Source of the DNA: Sphingobium estronivorans
GTDB taxonomy: Bacteria; Pseudomonadota; Alphaproteobacteria; Sphingomonadales; Sphingomonadaceae
DNA length: 64,000 bases
Direction: 5' to 3'
Assembly: GCF_008692605.1 (NCBI RefSeq)
Contig: NZ_LFCT01000027.1
Location: 21,436 to 85,435 of the forward strand
Part shown: one piece after another, positions 32,687 to 39,761 of the stretch
Layout: every line of letters begins with the position of its first letter
How positions within the stretch are numbered: the stretch's first letter is position 1
Position numbers and translations under genes: made by a program
Notes under the pieces: model-generated
Seen by the model: the letters and a program-made list of their open reading frames with translations, nothing else
What the model was told of the DNA's origin: nothing
The model's database searches: none

Positions 32687-33537
32687 GATTCTTTCCTTGC
32701 CCTGTCGATGATGGCATGGGTCGCTCCGGTCCAGTGCCGGATCGTCTCTGCCATGGGTTGCGATGCCGTTTCCGTGGAGAAAATCTCGACCGAGACGGAA
32801 GCGGTGCAGCCGGTCGCATCCAGCGTGCGGATAAAGCCGATCAGGTCGAGATCGCCTTCGCCCGGCACCAGCCGTCCAGCCATGGTTTCTTGCAGCAGAT
32901 TTTCGCCAGGCTGCGCTGGCGCGTCGTTGATTTGCACGCTGAAAATGCGCTTCCCCGGAATGGTGCTGAGCAGGTCCAGCGATGATCCGCTGCGGAAGAA
33001 ATGCCAACTGTCGATCATAAGGCCGCCATTGGGCCTGTCCGCCGCCTGTACGATGGCCCATGCGCGAGCAAGGTCCGGTATCCCGCCAAAGGGCAGGAAT
33101 TCGATATGCGCCTTCAGCCCCTGGCCCGCCGCCATGTCGCACAGCCGGGCGAAGGCTTCGGCGGCTTCGTCCAGAGAAGGGGTGACCCCCATCATTTCCA
33201 CGACCGTGATGGATGACGACCCCGTCCGCGCCGCCGTTTCAACCACGCGTTCGGGTGTCAGCGCCCGCAACAGCGCGGCCATGGGAACATCCTCGCCTAC
33301 ATTGTGGTGCGAGGGCAGCCAGCAGGCGATGCAGTCCATTTCCATGACGCGCAGGCCGTGATCCGCGAAACGCGCGCGAATTTCGGTGGCGTTCATCCCT
33401 TCCGCCTCCAACGACCAGATGTCGCCGGGCATGACCGACATGCCGCTGAAGCCGGCGGTGCGGGCCGGGGCGAGCCGGTCGAGCAGCGGGATGTGGCCGA
33501 AGGGTGGCCCCGCAAGGCCAAGGTCGACGGACAGCAT
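32683..33537 (-). CDS. Sugar phosphate isomerase/epimerase family TIM-barrel protein
   Basis: Second xylose-isomerase-like TIM barrel, 284 residues. Metal ligands by pattern are Glu in HIEFLPF, Asp/His in LMIDSWHFFRSGS, the strand SVQINDAPAQ and final Glu in VSVEIF. The start is the ATG that overlaps the VOC stop (TGATG), with GGAG eight bases before; an ATG two codons upstream is possible. It overlaps the Gfo/Idh gene by 4 bp. It shares the order and local residues of the paralogues at 2626 and 38736, yet the three differ widely elsewhere, pointing to different substrates. It might be an isomerase, epimerase or dehydratase. Confidence 0.86.
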   Translation of the reverse strand: MLSVDLGLAGPPFGHIPLLDRLAPARTAGFSGMSVMPGDIWSLEAEGMNATEIRARFADHGLRVMEMDCIACWLPSHHNVGEDVPMAALLRALTPERVVETAARTGSSSITVVEMMGVTPSLDEAAEAFARLCDMAAGQGLKAHIEFLPFGGIPDLARAWAIVQAADRPNGGLMIDSWHFFRSGSSLDLLSTIPGKRIFSVQINDAPAQPGENLLQETMAGRLVPGEGDLDLIGFIRTLDATGCTASVSVEIFSTETASQPMAETIRHWTGATHAIIDRARKES

Positions 33538-33950
33538 CAGCATGACTCCATGCGGAAATTCAGTTCGAGCAGGACGCCATTTTCTTCCAGAACGAAGATC
33601 TGGGTCAGGTTGGCGGGCGGATAGTCCTTGCGAGTGAAAGTCCGGCCCGTAGACGCGATCCGCTGAACCATATCGTCCACATCGTCGCATTCCAGCGCGA
33701 CATGATGCACCGCGCCGCTACCCCGCGCCGGGGTGAAGGGCAGCATGTCATCGCTGGGATAACGTCCCTCCGATGGGCCGATATGTACGATCGGGTGCCC
33801 GCTCGGGTCATGGATCCAGCAGCCCTTGTCGATGTCGTCGGCCCCCGGCGCAACCCTTGCTTCCAGCCCCAATATATCGCGGAAGAAGGCGGCCGTGGTC
33901 GGCACGTCGGCGGTGCGGATGTTCACATGATCGAGCGAGCGGACAGCCAT
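33537..33950 (-). CDS. VOC (glyoxalase/dioxygenase fold) family protein
   Basis: Vicinal-oxygen-chelate protein of 137 residues with two betaalphabeta units: LDHVNIRTADVPTTAAFFRDILGL and VHHVALECDDVDDMVQRI, ending in LEENGVLLELNFRMESC. Ligand positions by pattern are His in LDHVN, His in AVHHVA and Glu in VLLELNF, with a further His in PIVHIGPSEG, giving a plausible metal site. Such proteins are lyases, epimerases, dioxygenases or resistance proteins. It lies 4 bp after the DUF1214 gene and is coupled to the isomerase. It could be an extradiol-type dioxygenase fragment, but at this length a lyase or isomerase is likelier. Confidence 0.87.
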   Translation of the reverse strand: MAVRSLDHVNIRTADVPTTAAFFRDILGLEARVAPGADDIDKGCWIHDPSGHPIVHIGPSEGRYPSDDMLPFTPARGSGAVHHVALECDDVDDMVQRIASTGRTFTRKDYPPANLTQIFVLEENGVLLELNFRMESC

Positions 33951-33954
33951 GGCG

Positions 33955-35187
33955 TCAGTCCACGAACTGGCCGGTGTCGACCGCCTGCGCCGGATCGAGC
34001 GCCGCCGCGCCCTCTCGCTCCAGCCGGTCGAGCGGCAGCCGCCAGAGCTTGACCGGCGGCGTCACCTGCGTCTGGACGAAGCGCAGGCCCCACTGGCCCT
34101 TGTCATGGCCGAAGCTGTTGACCCAGTTGCCGCCCGCGCCCGGATCGCTCTCGGCGATGACGATGCGCACGCGGCCATCGGGCTGCGCGACGAAGCGGCT
34201 GTTGTTCACCCAGCCATTGCCATCCTCGAATGTGTCGAGATTTTCCTGCCAGATGTTGCAGATCTGGAAATTCCAATATTCGCAGGGAGGCGGCGTGAAT
34301 TCCAGCACCAGCGCCTCGTCCTTGTCCTTCTGCCAGCCCCCGAAGGCGACATGGCGGTCGGGCACCCCGCCGTTGGAAAGATATTGGGCGCGACTATAAT
34401 CCAGCCGGTTGAGCTTGGCGGAAAAATTGCCCTGATTGCCCTGCCACCAGTTGCGCACCAGTTCGGCATAGCCGAGCACGCCTTGCGCCGCCCAGGCGAG
34501 ATTGTTCGCCATCAGCGCAGGCGTGATCGGTTCCGGCGCGACGCCGTCCATCCGTTCGATGGTCATTGCGGGCGCGGTCTGGCTGGAACGGTCGCTCCAG
34601 ACCAGACGGATGAGAATGCAATTGGTGTCGGGGGCGAGCTTCAGCCAGTTCTTGCCGGGGCCGGGGTCATTCTGCGACAGGATGATCTCGAACGTGCCAT
34701 CCTCGGCGACGACGAGTTGCTGGCTGGCGAGGAAGCCGGTCGTCTTGAGATTGGACGGATCGAACTGCGTCAGGCCCTCGACGCCCAGCGGCGCCCAGTC
34801 CTGGGCACCCGGATCGCCGGGGGCGGGAGCGGTCAGCACCGCCATCACGAAATAGGGGATAGTGCCGCGCGTGCCGGTGATGCGGTAATCGCGCGCCTCG
34901 TCGAACTGGCACATCAGATGGTCCTGATCGACCGTCTGGAAATTGATCGACTGCCGCCAGACCATATCCCGCAGCCGGGGCCGGGTCGGCTCGGCATTCT
35001 CGATCAGCCGCTCGCAGCCCGACCGCGTGAGGCGCGACAGAAAACGATACCATTCGGCGCGATCCAGTTCGGACGGCTGGTCGCCGAATTGATCGATCAT
35101 CCGACCGGCCACCTTCAGCGTATCGCAGAAATCGTCCCATGCCGCGCCGGAAAGCAGGCGTTCCGCAGCCTTGTTTTCAGCTTTCAT
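33955..35187 (-). CDS. DUF1214 domain-containing protein
   Basis: A 410-residue protein with no signal peptide. The C-terminal third matches DUF1214 in pattern: PPCEYWNFQICNIWQENLDTFEDGNGWVNNSR, then PDGRVRIVIAESDPGAGGNWVNSFGHDKGQWGLRFVQTQ. The N-terminal part has charged helices (WYRFLSRLTRSGCERLIENAEPTRPRL) and a repeated motif NDPGPGKNWL that echoes the C-terminal SDPGAGGNWV, suggesting an internal duplication. The function of the family is not established. It follows the sulfotransferase-fold gene by 1 bp and has a good ribosome site (GGAGAACTGAT). This sulfotransferase-DUF1214 pairing is the distinctive mark of the operon. Confidence 0.82.
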   Translation of the reverse strand: MKAENKAAERLLSGAAWDDFCDTLKVAGRMIDQFGDQPSELDRAEWYRFLSRLTRSGCERLIENAEPTRPRLRDMVWRQSINFQTVDQDHLMCQFDEARDYRITGTRGTIPYFVMAVLTAPAPGDPGAQDWAPLGVEGLTQFDPSNLKTTGFLASQQLVVAEDGTFEIILSQNDPGPGKNWLKLAPDTNCILIRLVWSDRSSQTAPAMTIERMDGVAPEPITPALMANNLAWAAQGVLGYAELVRNWWQGNQGNFSAKLNRLDYSRAQYLSNGGVPDRHVAFGGWQKDKDEALVLEFTPPPCEYWNFQICNIWQENLDTFEDGNGWVNNSRFVAQPDGRVRIVIAESDPGAGGNWVNSFGHDKGQWGLRFVQTQVTPPVKLWRLPLDRLEREGAAALDPAQAVDTGQFVD

Positions 35188-35188
35188 A

Positions 35189-36448
35189 TCAGTTCTCCAG
35201 CTTGACAGGGAAGCGATTGTAATAAAATCTGAAACGATCGCGCAAAGCAGCTACGTCGACGCCGAAAACGCCTTCGAGATCATAGATCACGCGGCCCAGC
35301 GCATGACGCGGATTTTCGTCCAGATAGCCCAGCAGCGCGCGTTCCGCCTCCGGCGTCAGGGGCAGGCCCGCCAGTTCATAGACGCGGCGCATCATGCCTT
35401 CCTGATCGGCCATATATTCGTGGAACAATATGTCGATGGACTGGTCTGGACCCCATACGTCCCGCTGGTCGAGGCAGGCGTGCAGCAGCCGCTCGATCCG
35501 GTCGGCCCAGTGCCGCGCAAGACCCTGCGGATCGGTCGGATCGCGGCGGATACGGTCGGAATAGCCCAGCATCGTGGTCAACGACCGCAGCACCGCCACC
35601 GGGTCGCGATGGGTGATGACCAGCGTCGCGTCGGGGAACGCCGCCTTCAGCGGAGCGAGATTTTCCATATGCTGCGGCGATTTGAGGATCCAGCGGTTCG
35701 GCCCCCGGAACCAGGTCAGCACCTGAAGCACCTTCTTTTCATAAAGGTAGCTCGGGGTGCGATCATGCGCGAAATAATGGTCGATCCAGCGCGGAATGCG
35801 GGTCTGGAATTCCCAACTGTAGCAGTTGAGGTCCATGTAGAGCAGTTCATTGTCCTCATGGATCGACGCGGCATCCATGCCGTGCATCGCCGCCATGTGC
35901 GGTAGCATGGATTCGAAATGGCCCCAGAATTCAGCGCTGCGCAGCGCGCGCGGGTCCGGTTCGCCCGGCGGGGGAGGCGGGGCGCTGGGCACGGGCTCCT
36001 CCGATTCCCAGAGAGTGAGCGAGCGCAGCCGTTCATCGCGCGCCAGCCAGTTGACCAGATGGGTCGTACCCGAACGGGGCAATCCGGCGATGATGAGCGG
36101 CTTTTCGATCTCGATGTCGAGGATTTCCGGGTGACGCTTCACCAGATCCTCGATCCGCAGCCGGTTCGCCATCACCCGGATCGCATGGTCGATGATCGTG
36201 ATGCGACCGCCGCGCGTCAGTCCTTCATCCTCCGCCAGCGATTGCAACACCACGGCCAGACGCTCGCGAAATCCCGTATCCTCGCCGAAATCGCTGAGGC
36301 CGCCCGTCATGGCGCTGGCACGGGAGAGGATTTCATCGACCCCCATATTCTCGTCAAAGTCCGCTGGCCCCTCCCGCGCGGCGATGATGGCGGGTGTGAG
36401 GCGCGGCTGCGCCATATCGTCGATAATGATGTCCTGCGGCGCGCTCAT
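35189..36448 (-). CDS. Sulfotransferase family protein
   Basis: PAPS-dependent sulfotransferase-fold protein of 419 residues. The 5'-phosphosulfate loop is LIIAGLPRSGTTHLVNWLARD near residues 118-138. The 3'-phosphate region is RWILKSPQHMENLAPLKAAFPDATLVITHRDPVAVLRSL, with the Arg and Ser expected for PAP binding. The N-terminal extension of about 110 residues is helical. It overlaps the ADH gene by 4 bp and precedes the DUF1214 gene by 1 bp. Sulfation inside a degradative operon is unexpected, so it could activate a hydroxyl as a leaving group, detoxify an intermediate, or have another role. No PAPS-synthesis genes are seen nearby. Confidence 0.9.
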   Translation of the reverse strand: MSAPQDIIIDDMAQPRLTPAIIAAREGPADFDENMGVDEILSRASAMTGGLSDFGEDTGFRERLAVVLQSLAEDEGLTRGGRITIIDHAIRVMANRLRIEDLVKRHPEILDIEIEKPLIIAGLPRSGTTHLVNWLARDERLRSLTLWESEEPVPSAPPPPPGEPDPRALRSAEFWGHFESMLPHMAAMHGMDAASIHEDNELLYMDLNCYSWEFQTRIPRWIDHYFAHDRTPSYLYEKKVLQVLTWFRGPNRWILKSPQHMENLAPLKAAFPDATLVITHRDPVAVLRSLTTMLGYSDRIRRDPTDPQGLARHWADRIERLLHACLDQRDVWGPDQSIDILFHEYMADQEGMMRRVYELAGLPLTPEAERALLGYLDENPRHALGRVIYDLEGVFGVDVAALRDRFRFYYNRFPVKLEN

Positions 36449-37476
36449 GCGGGCTCCTCTGCGAATGTCAGCATGACCTTGGCCGATCGGTCGGGATCGG
36501 CGGCTGTGGACAGTGCCGTATGGAAATCGCTGAAATCATATTGATGGCTGATGAGCGACGCGAGATCCTGCTCGCCTGCGGCAATCATCGCCAATGCCTC
36601 TCCGAATTCGGCGGCACGGTCCATGGCGATCGAGCCGCTCATCGTTATTTCATTCGCCATCATGCGCCACAGGTCGAGAGTGACCGGCTTCTTGTAGAGC
36701 GCGACGATGGCGATGCGGGCGCGATATTTGGCGATGCCGAACGCCTCGGTCAGCGCGGCCGGCGCGCCCGCTGCGTCGATGAACACATCGGTGCCGACAT
36801 AGGGTGCGCCAAAACGGTCGCCGCCGCCATGGACGCGGGCGAGGGCGTCCGTCATCGTCCCCGCCGTGACGTTGCAGGCCAGCGTCGCGCCCAGGGCGCG
36901 GGCACGGTCCAGTCGGCTTTCCACCCGGTCGAATATGGCGATGTCGGTAACGCCCAGGTGGCGCAGCATGGCGATGGTGCACAGGCCGATCGGTCCGGCG
37001 CCCAATATCGCGACCTTGTCCTGCGGCTGGACCTTCATCAGCTTCAACGCGTGCAGGCCCACTGATAGTGGCTCGGCCAACGCTGCCTCGGCAAAGCCGA
37101 CATGATCGGGCAGGGGGAACAGGGTCTCGCCGATGCGCGCCCCACTCACCCGGATGAAGGGCGCCATGGCGCCGTCCGGGCCGCCGCCGCCGATGAAGGC
37201 GTGGTCCGGATTGACCGCCACCCGCATTCCGGTGGCGATTCCGCCCATTCCGGGACCGGCGGCAACAACCGTCCCGGAAAATTCATGACCGATGGGTAAT
37301 GGATTTTCCAGCGGCTCCACGCCGCCCAGTCCGCCTTGCGCGATATAGCTGAGGTCGCTGCCGCAGATGCCGCAGGCCGCGACCTTGACGATGACCTCCC
37401 CAGGACGGGCTTCGGGCATCGCCACCTCGTCCAGTCGGACATCACCTGGACCGTGCACGCGCGCAAGCTGCATCAT
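36445..37476 (-). CDS. Zinc-binding alcohol dehydrogenase lacking the structural zinc loop
   Basis: MDR-family dehydrogenase of 343 residues and first gene of the ten-gene operon. The catalytic zinc motifs are present (ACGICGSDLSYI, PIGHEFSGTV, and Glu in ALAEPLSVGLHAL), and the Rossmann motif is LGAGPIGLCTIAML with Asp in AIFDRVES, favouring NAD. Where most relatives have a four-cysteine structural zinc loop, this protein has NPDHAFIGGGGPDGAMAPF with no Cys. The start is the first of two adjacent ATGs, after GGAGAGGATGGCAGG. It would oxidise a secondary or polyol-type alcohol at the head of the pathway. Confidence 0.9.
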   Translation of the reverse strand: MMQLARVHGPGDVRLDEVAMPEARPGEVIVKVAACGICGSDLSYIAQGGLGGVEPLENPLPIGHEFSGTVVAAGPGMGGIATGMRVAVNPDHAFIGGGGPDGAMAPFIRVSGARIGETLFPLPDHVGFAEAALAEPLSVGLHALKLMKVQPQDKVAILGAGPIGLCTIAMLRHLGVTDIAIFDRVESRLDRARALGATLACNVTAGTMTDALARVHGGGDRFGAPYVGTDVFIDAAGAPAALTEAFGIAKYRARIAIVALYKKPVTLDLWRMMANEITMSGSIAMDRAAEFGEALAMIAAGEQDLASLISHQYDFSDFHTALSTAADPDRSAKVMLTFAEEPA

Positions 37477-37630
37477 CCTGCCATCCTCTCCGCTTCTCTG
37501 TTTCGTTGCGTTGAAAATGCCACTCCGGACTGCGCATCGCCAGCCTTTCTTCTGTCGATGGCGTGAGATTATCGTTTTCCTGTGACCCAAAATGCTGCTT
37601 CATCCGGCAAAAGAAGAAACCGCATAAACG

Positions 37631-37668
37631 AAGAGGGTCCGGAGCCGTGCCCAGCTCCAGACCCTCTT
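37631..37668 (-). terminator. Rho-independent terminator-like hairpin after SDR 37695
   Basis: AAGAGGGTC-C-GGAGC pairs with GCTCC-A-GACCCTCTT, giving 14 pairs with a single mismatch and an 8-nt loop. It begins 26 bp after the SDR stop on the minus strand. The T-tract is short (CTTCGTTTA), so its strength is moderate. It separates this SDR from the ten-gene operon. Confidence 0.75.
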
Positions 37669-37694
37669 ATGATTGTGAACGAGGTTGAACGCCC

Positions 37695-38441
37695 TCAGCC
37701 GGCCGTCTGGCCTCCATCGACGGCGAAGGCGACACCGGTGATGCGCTTGGCCTCGGCTGACGCCAGGAACAGCACGCTATCGGCGATTTCGTCGGTGGTC
37801 GCCATCGCGCCGCTGTCAAGCCAGGAAGCCGAGCGCATGACCATGTCCCAATCGATATTCTCGGGCGGAGCCTGTTTCGTCATCGGCGTATCGACACCAC
37901 CGGGGCAGACTGCGTTGACCCGTACGCCTTCCTTGGAAAATTCGAGGGCCAGTGCGCGAGTTATCCCGACCACGCCATGTTTCGTCGCGCAATAAGCGGC
38001 GTTGAAAGGCACGCCGACAAGTCCGGCGGCGGACGACATATTGACGATGTTGCCACGGCGCTCGATCAGGTGCGGCATCGCCGCATGGCACATTTGATAA
38101 ACGCCGGTCAGGTTCACGGACACCGTCCGGTCCCAACGGCTGCGATCGACTTCGGAAAAGCGCCCGAAATCGAGAATGCCTGCGATATTGCACAGAATGT
38201 CCAGCCCACCATGATCGCTCACGGCCCGGTCAATGATAGCCCGGCAGGACGCTTCGTCCGCAACGTCCAGCGCCATCGCCGTGGCGGACTGTCCAATGGA
38301 CTGAGCGGCCTCTTCAACCCCGGCGACGTTGCGGTCGCCGATGATGATCTTCGCACCTTCGGCCGCGAATTTCCGCGCTACCGCCAGCCCGATTCCCGAT
38401 GCCGCGCCGGTTATGACCGCAATCTTGCCTTCCAGACGCAT
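37695..38441 (-). CDS. SDR family oxidoreductase
   Basis: Classical SDR of 248 residues. TGAASGIG lies at residues 11-18, Asp in IIIGDRNVAG favours NAD(H), the usual NNAG is CNIAG here, and Ser in NMSSAAG and the YCATK pair are present, ending ITGVAFAVDGGQTAG. The start ATG follows GGGAGAGCGGAT; the in-frame extension upstream is not supported by a site. It is a single-gene unit bounded by the hairpin downstream and a divergent region upstream shared with the isomerase at 38736. Likely a hydroxy-substrate dehydrogenase; substrate unknown. Confidence 0.9.
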   Translation of the reverse strand: MRLEGKIAVITGAASGIGLAVARKFAAEGAKIIIGDRNVAGVEEAAQSIGQSATAMALDVADEASCRAIIDRAVSDHGGLDILCNIAGILDFGRFSEVDRSRWDRTVSVNLTGVYQMCHAAMPHLIERRGNIVNMSSAAGLVGVPFNAAYCATKHGVVGITRALALEFSKEGVRVNAVCPGGVDTPMTKQAPPENIDWDMVMRSASWLDSGAMATTDEIADSVLFLASAEAKRITGVAFAVDGGQTAG

Positions 38442-38624
38442 ATCCGCTCTCCCTTCCCTGTAGTCCGGCATGAAATGCGCCATATTCATACGCATTTCAA
38501 GGGTGACACGGATATTATAACAGCAAACGCGAAGAATTTTCAGGGTGATACGATGGATTATGACCGCCGTGGTGGAAGATGCCGGCCTGCGATTATATAA
38601 TCATTTCGCCGCATTGAACGGATT

Positions 38625-38644
38625 CGCCCGCCGGCAGGCGGGCG
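38625..38644 (+). promoter_or_regulatory. Leader hairpin before the isomerase gene
   Basis: A perfect 8-bp GC-only stem, CGCCCGCC-GGCA-GGCGGGCG, stands six bases before a GGAGG site in the 5' leader. Upstream lies the 12-bp palindrome GATTATATAATC (38591-38602), which contains TATAAT on both strands and may hold the promoter. A regulatory role is inferred. Confidence 0.4.
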
Positions 38645-38664
38645 CGATACGGAGGATATGAGAA

Positions 38665-38739
38665 ATGGTGCAATGGTGCGCAGGGGTGGCGATGCTCATT
38701 GCGGAGCCTTCGCGCAATAGCAACGGCAGGCCGGCATGA
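38665..38739 (+). CDS. Possible leader peptide (24 aa) coupled to the isomerase
   Basis: A short reading frame follows GGAGG by nine bases and encodes 24 residues (beginning MVQWCAGVAMLIAEPSRN). Its TGA overlaps the isomerase ATG (ATGA). The isomerase itself has only a weak ribosome site, so translation could depend on coupling. No homology is claimed. Confidence 0.35.
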   Translation: MVQWCAGVAMLIAEPSRNSNGRPA

Positions 38740-39542
38740 CCCGTGCGCTCCCGGCCTTTTGCCTGGATCATCTTTCTCTCATCGACCTGGATGCCAGGAC
38801 GGTGATCGATGTCGCGGCGCGTGCCGGTTTCGAAGCCGTCAGCCTTTTCGTCACACCCATTCCGATCAGTCCGACCCCCGATCTCGTGGCGGATCGGGCG
38901 GCCCGGCGGGAGGTGATCGCCGCTTTGCGCGACACAGGATTGCGACTCGCCGTCGTCGAGCCCTTCATGCTCGACGCCTCGCCGGATTGGCGTCTGTTCG
39001 AACGAAGTGCGGCGCTGGCGGCCGAATTGGGCGGAACGGTCAGCCTGCTGGGACTCGATCCGGACCATGCGCGATTGATGGAATCCCTCGGGCGCATGGT
39101 GAACATCTGCCGGAAAGCCGGGGCGCCCGCGATCATAGAGGCGTTCCCGTTGGCTGCGATCGCATCCCCGGCGCAAGCCATGCAACTGGCGCAGGCGTTG
39201 GGACCGGACGTGGGATTGTGCATCGATAGTCTGCACGTCATTCGCGGTGGCGGTAGCTGGGAGGATATCGCCGCGCTGCCGCCCGACCGTATCCGTCATG
39301 TCCAGTTGAGCGACGGTCCTCCGCAAGCGCCCGCCGACCGGATTGAGGAAGCGGTGTTCGACCGGTTGTTGCCGGGTTCGGGCGCCTTCGATCTGCGGGC
39401 CTTGCTGCCCTTGCTGCCGGGTCATGCCACGATCGCAGTGGAAGCGCCGTCGCGTGCTCTGGCGCGGCTCGCACCGCAGGAGCGCGCTGGGCGCTTGATG
39501 CAGGCGATGCGCGATCTTTGGGCCATGCTTCCCGATATTTAA
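38736..39542 (+). CDS. Sugar phosphate isomerase/epimerase family TIM-barrel protein
   Basis: Third xylose-isomerase-like TIM barrel of the window, 268 residues and the most divergent. Metal-site residues by pattern are Glu in IIEAFPL, Asp/His in LCIDSLHVIRGGG, strand HVQLSDGPPQ and Glu in IAVEAPSR. The N-terminal strand CLDHLSLIDLDARTVIDVAARAGFEAVSLF is typical. It is coupled to a short upstream frame (ATGA) and transcribed away from the SDR at 37695. It stands alone on this strand, followed by a hydrolase remnant. Reaction unknown; it may serve the same pathway as the paralogues at 2626 and 32683. Confidence 0.84.
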   Translation: MTRALPAFCLDHLSLIDLDARTVIDVAARAGFEAVSLFVTPIPISPTPDLVADRAARREVIAALRDTGLRLAVVEPFMLDASPDWRLFERSAALAAELGGTVSLLGLDPDHARLMESLGRMVNICRKAGAPAIIEAFPLAAIASPAQAMQLAQALGPDVGLCIDSLHVIRGGGSWEDIAALPPDRIRHVQLSDGPPQAPADRIEEAVFDRLLPGSGAFDLRALLPLLPGHATIAVEAPSRALARLAPQERAGRLMQAMRDLWAMLPDI

Positions 39543-39620
39543 CATAATCCTTATTATCGGACTTTGAAAATTGGGAGCGCGCTATCGAAATGAGACTCGC
39601 CCGCTGCGCGCCCTCCCCTC

Positions 39621-39736
39621 AGCGGCTATGACCGCTTCCTGTTCGCAGTCTGCTTGACGCGGATTTCTACAAGACGCTGCGGGGCAAGATGGAGCAGTTG
39701 CGCGAGCTGCCGGCCCTCATCCTCTTCGGCACGCGA
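39621..39736 (+). pseudogene. Fragment of an alpha/beta-hydrolase (haloalkane dehalogenase-like)
   Basis: One frame reads SGYDRFLFAV, then a shifted frame reads SLLDADFYKTLRGKMEQLRELPALILFGTR. The last part matches the strand before the acid or accessory residues of alpha/beta-hydrolases, where LRxLPALIxWG is typical. No start, no nucleophile elbow and no C-terminal His region are present. It looks like a truncated and frameshifted relic between the isomerase and the tpsB-like gene. Confidence 0.4.
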
Positions 39737-39761
39737 CGGCATGGAGGCTTTCGCCTTCGTC

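Noticed and set aside
32683..33537. Inositol catabolic operon (isomerase plus Gfo/Idh)
   Set aside because: The pair is reminiscent of IolE/IolG, but no IolB, IolC, IolD or a matching transporter is present, and the other operon members do not fit.
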